A DNA stretch of 64,000 nt from Fistularia commersonii (GCA_037954325.1 JBBMNZ010000021.1:10384616-10448615), one strand, 5' to 3'. Shown: positions 10,871 to 21,309, counted from the first letter of the stretch. Numbers and translations: made by a program. Notes: generated by a model from the sequence alone, not told the origin.

Positions 10871-11609
10871 TGACATAGGAGAACCCAGAGGAAATTTTGA
10901 GGATTTGATCAATGAGTCCGATGCGTGAAGAGAGTAAAAGTGGTGGCGTTGGATGCAATGGGGTCTCTGCCCGTCAGTTGCGCACATCAACTCTGGAGTC
11001 TCAAACACCTTGGTTGGTCTGCAGAGTGCATTAACACGATTGGCCACGTGCATGCCATGTGACCCGGAGCGGGGGTGCCGGGTGAGAGGTCAGCATAGGA
11101 GGTGATAAGGAAAACCGAGGTGAGTGACAGGGGAAGTGCGGGGGGATGAGGGCGGAGGGGCTCGGAGGGGGAGATGTTGTACAACTGCATTTTAATCTAG
11201 TCAGACCTCAATCCTGATAAAAGGCCTCTGTCCATCGCTCTCCTCTCCATCCTGGGTGTCATCAATCATGAACGTCACTGGCCCCAGGGTCTCCGGGGAG
11301 GGGTAGGGCGAATGCAAAAGAAAAAAAAGGAGGGAGTAAAAACACACAGCAGTAACCGGGAAATGCACCGGATGTTGACTGCAGGGGGATCAAACAGCAA
11401 CATCCCACTTTCTGCAAGCAGATGAGTTAATAAGGTTAAAAGCTTACCTCATAAAATGACCTCTCAGGCCATCTTGACACTGCAGAGACTTCAACCCCTT
11501 GGTGGAAAAGATTAAAATTCACTTTTTTGCATCTAAATTCTGTGGATTCTCTAAAAACACGCAAATGCAAATGGAGCGTGAATGAGAGAGCGAATTGTCG
11601 TTTGTCTCT

Positions 11610-11715
11610 CTCTGAAGCCCTGTGATGGACAGGGGACTCGTGCAGGGTGAACTGGCCTCTTGTCCAGGATAGACTCCAGCTCCGGAGGACCAGCGCTATA
11701 GATAATGTATGAATG
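11610..11715 (+). mobile_element. Dispersed fish repeat body
   Basis: Contains 'ccctgtgatggacagggga', 'ggcctcttgtccaggatagactccagct' and a terminal 'gaatgcatga' tail. This is a plus-oriented fragment of the same unit as at 13207-13310. Confidence 0.5.
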
Positions 11716-12265
11716 CATGAATAGGTGGCCAGAAGTGGTATCTTGAACCGAGACACTTCAACTGAATTGATCATGAACCTTTATGAGATTTCATCTCAAA
11801 TGTGACTTCAGGGAGCACAATGACTGTAAAGAGTGCTTTGTTTAGTATAAAATCTGTTAAACTAAAACACTCCACATTAGATGAATGTATGCTACATTTC
11901 ACACGTTACATATAGACGATCGCTACTAGGTACCGCCGTGTCAGGAGCCTGACCATTTCCTCATCTTCAGATCAGATTTCCATTGAACTATGAGAAATTT
12001 GACACTTCGATCAATGATTCACATCCATCACCCTGAGCAACGAAGCGATAGGAAGTTTGGCTGCAGCAAATGCAAACCTTGGAATGTGCTGTTCGAGCAA
12101 ATCCAAATAGCATGCCTGAAATTATGCGTTTTAAAAAAGTTATATACAAATAGATAAATATCGATCCGGGTTGTGTGAGAGAAAATAAAGAGACCAAGGA
12201 GGCCAAACAGAAACATCTTTCAGTTTTATGACTAGTCGATTTTATTAATAGATTAACCAATTTAC

Positions 12266-12425
12266 CGAGTCATGGTGGTGCAGTGGTTAGTGGTTCCTTT
12301 GTGCCCTAAAAAAAGAGCCTCTGCTTGGATTACGACAAGGAGCCTTTCTGTGTGGAGTCTCCATGTTCTCTCCATGGGTTTCTCCAGTTTACTGGGTGAT
12401 TGGTTGTACGTCTCTACATGATGTG
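12266..12425 (+). mobile_element. SINE-like repeat head copy
   Basis: 'catggtggtgcagtggttag' is the tRNA-like head (A-box region). It is followed by 'tgtggagtctccatgttctc' and 'gggtttctccagttt', the usual middle section of this fish unit. The B box is decayed. Confidence 0.55.
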
Positions 12426-12540
12426 TGAATGAGTGAATTCATTCATTCACGTCATGTAGAGAGACAACTGTTCAATATCATTCATGTTATACAGAGATAT
12501 CCACCCACTAATTCTATCATTCACAGACCATATAGAGACA

Positions 12541-12740
12541 TTCATGATCCAGTCATGGTGAATTCTTGTCGAAATCTTCTTGTCGTGGCAACTGGACTTG
12601 AATTTCTTCACTTGAAGACGAGAGGCTTCTTCAGTTATCTTGGATAAGGGATGAAACATCTTCAAATGAAGAAATTCAAGTCCAGTTGCCACAACAAGAT
12701 TTCGACAAGAATTCAGCATGACCCAGATGACTGACCTCCA
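12541..12740. repeat. Foldback (inverted repeat) with ~60-bp near-perfect arms
   Basis: The left arm, 12560-12618, and the right arm, 12660-12714, are reverse complements apart from one small indel and a substitution. They share the core 'gcaactggacttgaatttc' and both end in GAATTC. Similarity extends outward to about 12541 and 12740. The spacer is 41 bp. One arm-plus-spacer unit recurs as a single copy at about 62800-62895, so this is a head-to-head pair of a dispersed sequence. Confidence 0.9.
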
Positions 12741-12807
12741 AATAAAGAGTGTATGTTTGTATGTCTCCACATGACATGTGAATGACTTTATGTATCAATA
12801 TGACACG

Positions 12808-13140
12808 TTAACCCTTGTGTGGTGTTCGGGTCTGTGGGACCCGTTTTCACTTTTTATTAAAAGAAAATGATAAAATTATTCAATTTTTCAAACTGAGACT
12901 CACTGACTTTGGCTCATTTTCTGTGATGAACATATATTAGAATACATATTTATTAATAAGTTATAAATGTGACCTAACACAGGTAAAGGGCAAACATTAA
13001 CCATACATATTGTTTATACTGCTTGTAATTGGGATGAGGTAAACATCTGTTCAGTATTTTAACATAAAAGTATTTGATTGTGAGGCACCAAAAACCACAA
13101 AATGCAACGGGTCTATCAGACCCACAAACCCTGACTGAGT
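12808..13140. mobile_element. piggyBac-like MITE remnant (TTAA-flanked left end)
   Basis: TTAA at 12808-12811 is followed by CCCTTGTGTGGTGTTCGGGT and a 'gggtctgtgggaccc' near-palindrome. A second 'gggtctatcagaccc' lies near 13110. The TTAACCCTTGTG start is typical of piggyBac-type non-autonomous elements in vertebrates. The matching right terminal repeat is not evident, so the element looks truncated or diverged. Confidence 0.45.
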
Positions 13141-13206
13141 CACAACAATATGAACATTACGAATGTGAACGATTAATAAATGAGTAAATAGTTATATGTC
13201 TCCATA

Positions 13207-13315
13207 TGTGACCCTGTGATCAACTGGCAACCATTCCAGGGGATACTTTTCCTCTTACCCAGTGACAGCTGGGATAGGCTCTAACACCTATATGTATAAA
13301 TAATAAATGAATGAA
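13207..13315 (+). mobile_element. Dispersed fish repeat body with GAAT tail
   Basis: 'gtgaccctgtgatcaactgg', 'cccagtgacagctgggatagg' and a final 'aatgaatgaatga' tail. This is the 3' part of the unit found full length at 23003-23170. Confidence 0.6.
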
Positions 13316-13373
13316 TGATTAAAATTAAAATTAATTCAGATATTCACATAAAGGGACGAAGTCGAGCCGAGTC

Positions 13374-13830
13374 TTGAATGATGGTTACGCTCTGTCCCCA
13401 TGTCCTTCGCCCCTGGCTCTGACAGGGGGCCCACGTGAATTCACCTATTGCCAGTTTCTCTCAACCAATCAGGTCTCATGCATTTGCCCGGCACGCAATC
13501 AGCTGATGGCGTCGGGGCAGAAGATATTGTCTCTACAAGTATCATTGAGAGCACTTACACTAAATGGTTCACAGTCGCTCGGTTCAACAGCACCGTCAAG
13601 AGGGGTATTACTTGGCCCCGGCCCCTAATGGGGGCCGTCTACCGGTAAAGGGCAGCAGATCCTGTGGGCGAATTTCTTCTCATTATGGGAGCTCGCTTAA
13701 GGGCTGCACCTAAATCATTGCGTCTTCTTGAGAAGTTTCAGTGTGGGGCGACCTGGAGGACGAGGTGCCCTGGTGAGAGAGGGAGGGCTGTCCTACTCGC
13801 ATTGCCTTTGTGTGACGGCCATCTGCTTGG
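13374..13830 (+). other. Unexplained GC-rich block
   Basis: It is GC-rich and compositionally distinct from the AT-rich flanks. It contains runs such as 'ggccccggcccctaatgggggcc' and long open frames on plus (13374-13628, 13448-13648, 13664-13903). I recognise no protein or RNA family. It ends at a GA then GT microsatellite. It could be a mobile element fragment such as an LTR or DIRS piece, an orphan exon group or a regulatory island. Confidence 0.3.
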
Positions 13831-13846
13831 CTTGTGTGTGAGAGAG

Positions 13847-13850
<4 letters not shown>

Positions 13851-13882
<32 letters not shown>
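13851..13882. repeat. (TG)n microsatellite
   Basis: Perfect TG array preceded by a short GA run. Confidence 0.9.
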
Positions 13883-13888
<6 letters not shown>

Positions 13889-14099
13889 GGGGCATTGCTG
13901 TAGTTGGGGAGAGATTCCGTCACCTTAAAAAAAAAAGACGCACTATAGTGGCAGGTGGGGTCCTATTACCAATTATTCTGGTGAAGACTAAAAAGAAAAG
14001 TCATATCTAATCAAAATATTTAAATCAAAAAGACTGTGATGTTCATCCACAAAATACTAGTTTTTATATATATATATTTATGCCCACTTTGATTGATTA

Positions 14100-14281
14100 A
14101 GCGGTGGGCCGGAAACAATCCCGGCTTAAACCAGGGTTCAACATGGGCCAAGACACGGTCAAGGCATGAGGCCACTGGGAGGAACTTGGGGTTCAGCATC
14201 TTCCCCAAAGATGCATTGAAGAGCCAGGAATCGAACCGCCAACCGCAGGGATGCACTCTACCAACTAAGCCACAGCCGCCC
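14100..14281 (-). mobile_element. tRNA-derived SINE-like element with intact A and B boxes
   Basis: The minus strand begins GGGCGGCTGTGGC. The A box, TGGCTTAGTTGG, is at plus 14261-14272 and the B box, GGTTCGATTCC, at 14228-14238. Both match the RNA polymerase III consensus at tRNA-like spacing. The body then reads like the 'cttggccatgttgaac' section of the common fish unit. It is not a tRNA gene, because no acceptor-stem partner follows the B box. Confidence 0.65.
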
Positions 14282-14289
14282 AAATAATC

Positions 14290-15156
14290 ACATCTAAGTT
14301 GTTATTTTTCCATACCCAAACAGTCAGACTTTCTTGCCACGGCCAAGGGGAGTTCATTGAGCCCATTGACCCAATCCAAACTGCACCTCAGGGGAAAAGC
14401 TCGGGCTCCCGTCACCCTCACGCTGCCGTTTCTATTGTGACGCTAATTTAGCCTAGGGGAAGATTTAAATGCTTCGGAGGTACGCAGACAGGTTTTCCTT
14501 CGGTTTTTTCTCAGTTCAAAGATGTGGAAACTAATGTGACGGGAAAGCAGACGGGAACAGTATGACAGCGGAACCAGTCTGGCTGGTTCGGTGTCGGAAC
14601 CTCAGAGATGAGATTGGGGTGATTCTTACAGAACTCAAAGCTGTACGGCATTTTCTTTAGACTATATTCTCCTTTTAGCAAGCCATTTCAAAAGGAAAGC
14701 ATCCTCTATTGTTCTTTAGCAGACATGAATTAACTATTAATATGCACTATTTTTTTTAATAACCTGGGGCAGACTAGACATTTGCTTAATTTATGCTGAG
14801 AAAAGACTTTTGGTTCTCCGCACAAAGCAATGCAGAGCTGTAGTTTTACCACAAACACTGGTTTTCTATGGTGACATTAAAAGCTGTAACATGGAGAAAA
14901 TGGTTGTCAATTTGTGATGAAACAAAACCCCTGTAGCCCCATTAAAAATGAATTCATGTTAATTAATCACTGATTTCAAGTGAAAGTTGAAATCAAAGCT
15001 CATTGTCTTAAACTTCCCTATCCTGATGAAAATGATTGTGTAATTGAGGAGTTGTTTTTTTTTAATGGGAATTGAGAATAAAGAAATATATGACTGTACG
15101 AATTTAAGGTTTGGAAACAAGTTCATAATACGGTGCCTTTCTGAGTGTTAAACAAC

Positions 15157-15188
<32 letters not shown>

Positions 15189-17468
15189 CAATAATAATAA
15201 TAATAACAGCCTCTTCGGTTATGCTGTATAAATATTGAAATTGTAGAAAAACAGTCACCATGAGGGAACTATATAAGTTAATATTTAATTCTTTACGAAA
15301 CACAAAACCTTTCAGTTAGTTTGTATATTAGATCAAACGTTATACCCTCTGGGTATTCCATCAGGAAAAGAGAATCTAAATAATGAGTAATCAAATAAAA
15401 TGCGTCATGAGAAGCACAGAGTACGTCAGATGGCGGGTACATCACACAGATTGTTTACATCCAATCTTGCTGTTGTGTCTTTGACGCTCTGATCGAGTTG
15501 TATTGATGGAGAGCCAGACCATTACACTGGATAGGATTAATCTGATGGAGTGTGGGGCCACACACACAGACACACACACAGTTATCGATCTATTTAACAT
15601 CAGACCACAAATAAAATTTTTAGTTTCCAACAATCACAGGTGGTTTTCTGAACTTAAATTGATACAATTTCAGACTGCAATTATCATTTCTACACACCAC
15701 CATTTATTATGATCATTTTTGTCCAAATCTGATCATATTGTTATTCTTGAACAAACAATTTCCTCAGGATACTTTCAATTGAGGCCTATATCATTTCATG
15801 TGATGGTAAAATGTCACCAGGACTGCTATTATTTAATGCCATCACATTTTAAAAGAATTGCAGGCAATTGTCCTGGAATTCATACTTTTCAAAATTAGAC
15901 GTCTGTAACCCCCCCCAGATGGGCGGCCATCTGTAAATAAACCCAAGGCACCCGGGTCACGCATTCTTTTGTGCGGACTCCCCATGGCAGAGGAGGTGTC
16001 AACAGCTGCCAGATTGAGAAGCTGTGTCCGGTTGCCCTGCTGTCACACCTGGAAGAAGGACAAGGGCTCTTCATCCTTGCACTCCACATTTTGTGTCCTG
16101 CCAAATGTGATGTGTGGACGTCTCCGTTGTCAGGTCACATGACTGTGAGAGCAAAACTCAAGACGAGATGTCAGTCAGCCAACAGGAGAGCTGAACACTC
16201 AGCATGTAACAAATTAATTCAAGGTGCAAATCACTAATATAAACTTTAAGTCATAGTCTCTCTGATGTCATACAGATTTTATACTCAGAAACAATTTGAT
16301 ACTCAAAAAAATAAAGTTGTGAAAGTATGACAAAAAAATAAAATTAAGATTAAAGGTAGGAAAGTGAGATTATTTTCTCAACAACGTGACTATGAAATTA
16401 GTCATTTTTTATTTCTGAAATTCTAATTTTACACAACTAATATCTTTTGACTTATTTTAAAGTGATTCATGATACGTTAGTCAGATTTCAGAATTACGTG
16501 GCAGTAATATTTGAGTAAATTCAGCATTTTTCAGGTGCTTAACAGAAATCTTCCATAAAGAGTAATTTCACCCGGCAAAGTGTTTTTCACCAGGATTTCA
16601 GCTGAGGTAAATGCAATTATAGTTCTCTACTGAGAGTCAGGACACTGATAACTGCAAAAGTAATAACTTTAATTCAAATAAAACCATGCAACAGGTTACC
16701 GTCACCCGATTCAACTCAAGCCCCGTTAAAAAATAAACATCCACAGCCATCCGTTGCTCTCAGTGGGCTGAACGAGACGAGACGCACAAACTCAAGGAAC
16801 CAAAAGAAGCCCAAAAAAAAAAAAAAAAAGAAAAATTGGATCACAAGACACAAAACAAGAGGCCCCACCCCTCCTGGCCCCCCACTAGTAAATAATCAAT
16901 CATCATCACAAAGCGCTATGAACCGTATGGCACAACATGAGTGATGAGCCACAGAGCCCTGCTGGTCTGTCCGCCGCTTCCCACGTACCGGACATGCACC
17001 AATCAAATTCACATCGCTGGGATCGCAGACATGCAAACATGGCCTGAAACCAGGAAGAGCACTGCTGCCAACTATTTGTTGTGTGACAGGAATTGGTATA
17101 AAAAGGGAAAAAAAGTGGAATGATCGGAACACTTAACATCCGTATTTTAGCTTTCCAAGGCTCCAGATCCCTCCAGTAACTTAACCAGCTAGGAAGAGTT
17201 TAGTACAAACGTAAACAGGTCGTGGGTGCACTTGGACAGCTCATTAGTTTACAATCATGACGAAGAACACAAAGTCAGTGCGATGGTTTCGTAACGATCC
17301 AAATGAGATCATCCAATCCATTCAATGCCACTCATGCTGGCCCGCGGGAGGCTCAGATGTGAGACGTCCTGGATGATAAAATTGCGATATGGAGGAAGTG
17401 GCATTCAGAATGCGGTGTGTGTGAATGTGTGAATGTGTTCGTTCGTATGACAGCAGGGGGTGGCGGCC
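14290..17468. other. Intergenic spacer including the presumed ube2v 3' UTR
   Basis: An AAT array with interruptions lies at 15155-15206, and a poly-A tract at about 16813-16829. The part next to 17468 is probably ube2v 3' UTR. The nearest clear minus-strand AATAAA I noted is at 16408-16413, so the transcript end is uncertain. No other gene is supported. Confidence 0.4.
15155..15206. repeat. (AAT)n microsatellite, interrupted
   Basis: Two AAT runs are separated by a short AAAAC interruption. Confidence 0.9.
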
Positions 17469-17609
17469 TCAGTTGTACACCTGGCCCTCCGGCGGCTGAG
17501 AGAGCTTGTTGTTCTCCTTTGTCATCATGTGTTGTCTGAGCTCCTGCAGCACTGTGCGAATGCTGTAGTTCTTCCATCTGGACAGAGCAGCCACCGCCTT
17601 CAACTCCAC
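17469..17609 (-). CDS. ube2v1: ube2v exon 4 (C-terminal helices)
   Basis: The acceptor is ccttcag|GTGGAGTTG and the exon enters in phase 0. It encodes V100 to N145 and the TGA at 17471-17469, including YSIRTVLQEL and QPPEGQVYN. The divergence from vertebrate UBE2V1/2 is strongest at its beginning, where the family usually reads VDPRAISVLAKWQNSYSI. Confidence 0.92.
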   Translation of the reverse strand: MELKAVAALSRWKNYSIRTVLQELRQHMMTKENNKLSQPPEGQVYN

Positions 17610-20600
17610 CTGAAGGCACAGGACCAATGTCTTTTTAAAATTTTATTGTGAGGCTGCCTTCTGAGGCTGTTAGGGATGAATCTGCTGACTGAATAGCAGC
17701 CTTGGTGTTAGCAACAGGCTCATTTGATAAATCAAATATTACTGTAATCATCGTGTGGAGTTGTCATTGATATTGACAACAGTGGAACACATTTTCTGAG
17801 AGTGAGATTTTGTGAACACTCAGGTTCACATTTTCTGAATCTGAGTGTGAGGATGACTAATTACAATTGAGAGGTGACTCCTGGTCTTTCTATGTCGGTT
17901 AATACAATAACGGAACACAACCTCAAACTTGAGGTTTTCTTTTTCTGGACTTAATAAAGCGCCAGTTGTGATGCTTAGTTTAAGTGAAATAAAAAGAGAC
18001 AGAAAACCAGAGCCATACCACACAATTCACACAAACCAGATGTGGTAGCTTAAGCTATGTACATTAAAAGGTAATGGGGACTTAAAATAAGTATAAATAA
18101 ATAAAGCAGCAGTCATAACTAGACTATAGCCTATAACTAGACTTCTTCCTTCATAATTTTTGGGAGCAAAATGGAAATAAGTTTATTCTTCTCAGAAAAA
18201 GAATCCTTGTGAAATGGTTAGATGTTTAATACTTACAACACCATTCGAGCTATGAACGCCACTTAGGTTGATCTTGTTGACAAAACGCACCACAGGGGGG
18301 TACTCGGGGTATTTGGGCCCGCATTCTATTTTCAGACTGTATATCCGGCCTTCGTACACGGTCTGCAAAGAAAAAAACACTTGCTTACCTTCTTACATAT
18401 AAAAATTGCAGCTGGTGAAACGACAATATTCGGACACCAATTTCTAAGGATATCAAAAACAAAGTAACAAGAAAAAAATCTACAGTTTCTCTACAAGAAG
18501 TACCAGCATAAACATTTGGATTTTCCCTAAATAAGCATGGAATACTTACATTCCCTTGCTAGTTCTTTCGAAATTGTTTTCTTGTCACAATTTACTCTTG
18601 TTTTTCATCAATTTTCTTGATTACATTTTCCCAGAATACTTTTTTCCCCATAAATATATTCTGTTGTTGTTTCTCACTGATAACACAGTAATATCTTGAA
18701 TTAAGTGAGCTGTTCTGTGGCCGCCAGGAGGGACAGGGAGCATCTTGCATCGACACAAACTGCACCCACAGGTTGTGAGCTTGTTGCATGTTGGTATATC
18801 TTGTGTTCTATAAGCTCCCATGCTACTGTTAGCTTAGCAACTAATGACAGTATAGCTTGATCTGTCTTATTAATGGACTTAAATTATCTTTTCTACATCT
18901 ATGCTGGATTGGATTCCCGCTGTTGTGTAGTGACGACAGTGTCAGCCCTCCTCGCAGGCCCACCTTAGAGGGGCCAATGATGGTGCCATTCCAGAGTGTC
19001 AGTGTCATGTCATCATCATTAGCTAGGCCCCAGCTGACGGTCCCGTCTCCACATCCCTTCTGACCATCCTCCAGCTCCTCCAGAAGCCGAAAGTTGCGAG
19101 GGACTACAATGCCTGCAGATATGTGCAAAACACACAATTGACAGACAATGCCGTATAATCAACAGTTGGAAAACATTTTTTTTCATGCTAAAATGGATAA
19201 TTTTGACAACTACTATTTGTTGATATAACAAGGCCTACAATAATTTCATCTGTATCTGATTACTTAGAGGATACTGATTTTCAAGAACAAGTAAGGTGTG
19301 CAGAATTGTGCTAATTATAGAGGAACACAATGAAGTTATGGGAAAGTGTAGTGGATGCTAGACTGAGGGCAGAGGTGAGCATTTGTGAGCAGCAATATGG
19401 TTTCATGCCAGGAAAATACACACACAGTATCTGCTATGAGAATGTTGATGTAAAGTAGAGAATGAAGAATCGTGCCTTTGTCGATCTAGAAAAATGGCAG
19501 GGTTTCGAGACACAAACTGGTACGGTATGAGGAAGTCTGGGGTTTCAGAGAAGTATGTTATAAATGTTTCAGAATATCTGTAAGAGCCGTAAGACAGTGG
19601 TGAGTTGTGCTGTAGTTTCGTCAAGGAGTTCAAGGTTGAGTTGGGACAGCATCTTGTATGCTATGGTAATGGATATGCTAAAAGATTAGGTTAAACCGGA
19701 ATCACCATTGACAATGGATGTTTACAGATGACATTATGATCTTTATTGAGAGCAGGGAGCAGGTGGAATAAAATCTTAAGAGAGGTAGAGGTATGCCCTG
19801 GTAAGGACTGAAGGTTAGTCAAAGCAAGACAGTATAAGTGTGAGCAAACGAGACCCCAGTAGAACGATGGGGCTACAGGAAGTAGAGATGAGAAAGTGTA
19901 GGGTTTTAAGTACCTATGGTCAACTGTTCAGAGCACCAGAAAGTGGGGAGAAGAAGTGAAGTAATGTGTGCAAGCATGTAAGAACAAGTACAGAAAAGTA
20001 TCAGGTAAATTAACATTAAGGAAACACACAATTTTTTCAGTTTACCTGTTCTACCACACAGGAATTCCTGTAGCAATTTGGGTAATTTCAGAAGATTTGC
20101 ACATTTTTAAAATCACAAGCAAATGTTCAGAGTAAATTTAACAATTGAAGTAATATGAATATATTAAATATAATAATCATCATAATTATCATCATCATTA
20201 TTATTATCATACTGAACTGTAGAAAAATGACAAACCACAATAAACAAGTGTGTATCATTGATAATTAACTATTCTAGCATTTAAACTACAAGTCAACAAA
20301 TTAGAAAAATATTTATAATTGACAAGGCTTTTAAATCTTTTGAATATAAATTCATGTCATTATAGATCTGGTTTTTTTTTTGCTTTTTTTCGTTTTCTTT
20401 CAAGCTCTCGGAGTTGATAGTGAATCCGGGCTGCGTGAGAGAAGGCTGCTTGCCGAGTTCGAGAAGCCCAAAGACGCGCCGTCAGGGCGGGTCAAGGCCA
20501 CTGGATCAATCCGCTAGTAGAGGGCATTGCTGGCCGACAAAGCAGGTCATCGGGGGCGAATTTACTTAAAAAAGCGAAACCGGTATTTTGGTCAGTCTGG

Positions 20601-21240
20601 CTTTACCACTGTGGCATAAGGTAATATTACCTTAGACGCAGCTACCGTCGTGAAGAATAATGTATATATATGTTTTTTTTAAATCCACGATAAGATTATT
20701 TACGTGAATCCGAAGAACTAACTCCCTTCGCTCAATGCTAGCATTCCCGATGCTCTAGGGCGTCGTAATTGTGTGTTCTTCTATGGTGTTGAACCGGACC
20801 TTCCAGTCGGCTAACATCAGTGTTTTGTTTTTTTCTTTCTTTTTTTCAACCCAGGAAGCGGCTAACATTGGGCGTCGTCACCCAGGGAGCAGCGCGACCC
20901 CGGACAAGGGTTTAACGTCGCCGTGAATGCACTCACACCGGAGCCTATGCTTGGGAGCAGCGAGCCTCTTGGCGGCCCCGCGGGGTCGCTATCAGATGGG
21001 ATGGGCTGCCCCCCAACACCGCGGGGCAGCCTCAGCAGCACGGCGCAAAACGAGGAGCCTTGATGGACAAAGCGTGCTATCAACTCCGACTCGCTAGACT
21101 TCCGGTGAACCTGAAACGTTAACTAAAACTCAAAAGTACCGTTTCGTATCAACCGACGCGTCGCTTTTTTTTACTCCTTCAACTATTTTTTTTGGAAAAA
21201 AGATGCTTTCTGCCTCACCTGTTCCGGCAACGGCCGCCAT
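17469..21240 (-). CDS. ube2v1: UBE2V-type ubiquitin-conjugating enzyme variant (four exons)
   Basis: The exons are 21240-21219, 19112-18964, 18362-18237 and 17609-17469, totalling 438 nt including TGA and giving 145 aa. The protein is the UEV fold: VPRNFRLLEELEDGQKG at 11-27, DGTVSWGL at 30-37, the IIGP turn at 52-55, YSLKIECGPKYPE at 65-77, and KENNKLSQPPEGQ near the C-terminus. As in Mms2/Uev1, the catalytic HPN/cysteine block of true E2 enzymes is absent. Known role: it forms a heterodimer with UBC13 (UBE2N), positioning the acceptor ubiquitin for K63-linked chains in NF-kB signalling (UBE2V1) or DNA damage tolerance (UBE2V2). SLKIEC and SSNGVV favour UBE2V1, while the end GQVYN is nearer UBE2V2. 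The protein is diverged, with PEYPPVVRF and VELKAVAALSRW, and has one residue fewer before YSI than human UBE2V1/2. It may be a separate paralogue. Confidence 0.93.
18237..18362 (-). CDS. ube2v1: ube2v exon 3
   Basis: The acceptor is ctttgcag|ACCGTG and the donor GTT|gtaagt. The 126 nt encode T58 to V99, including YEGRIYSLKIECGPKYP and KINLSGVHSSNGV. Phase 0 at both ends matches the neighbours. Confidence 0.95.
18964..19112 (-). CDS. ube2v1: ube2v exon 2
   Basis: The acceptor is tctgcag|GCATTG and the donor AAG|gtgggc. The 149 nt complete Gly8 and encode through K57, including VPRNFRLLEELEDG, whose phenylalanine (F15 here) packs against UBC13 in the known heterodimer. Confidence 0.95.
19325..19990 (+). 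mobile_element. Decayed RTE-like non-LTR retrotransposon reverse transcriptase, in ube2v intron 1
   Basis: The plus strand reads, with frame breaks and stops, EVSICEQQYGFMPGK, then FVDLEK, VVSCAV, YAMVMDML, a DDIMI block (the usual FADDIVI catalytic region) and ESREQVE-like remnants. This is the order of the palm domain in RTE-type LINE reverse transcriptases of fish. Several frameshifts and stops make it non-functional. It lies antisense to ube2v. Confidence 0.75.
20405..20545 (+). other. Exon-like, CpG-rich segment antisense in ube2v intron 1
   Basis: A very strong polypyrimidine tract ending ctttcaag precedes 141 bp with an open frame (LSELIVNPGC...) that ends AAGCAG|gtcatc. The donor is weak beyond GT, and I recognise no protein in it. 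It may be an antisense or upstream non-coding exon, or chance in a CpG-rich area. Confidence 0.2.
21219..21240 (-). CDS. ube2v1: ube2v exon 1 (start exon)
   Basis: The start reads caaagATGGCGGCCG, a strong Kozak context typical of Uev genes (MAA start). It encodes MAAVAGT plus one base, with donor ACAG|gtgagg. Phase and length (22 nt) fit the downstream exon exactly. Confidence 0.88.
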
Positions 21241-21284
21241 CTTTGTCAATGCTGAGCGGGAGCGCGCACGCACGACGTCTACCA

Positions 21285-21292
21285 TGACGTCA
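21285..21292. promoter_or_regulatory. CRE in the ube2v promoter
   Basis: A perfect TGACGTCA lies 45-52 bp upstream of the ube2v ATG, within CpG-rich sequence that lacks a TATA box. Full CREs close to housekeeping start sites are commonly bound by CREB/ATF proteins. The flanking GCGCGCACGCACG may be an additional GC-rich factor site. Confidence 0.5.
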
Positions 21293-21309
21293 AAGCGCCG
21301 TGCGTCACT

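Noticed and set aside
14221..14281. Possible tRNA gene on minus
   Set aside because: A and B boxes are present, but there is no acceptor stem pairing and the sequence continues into a SINE body.
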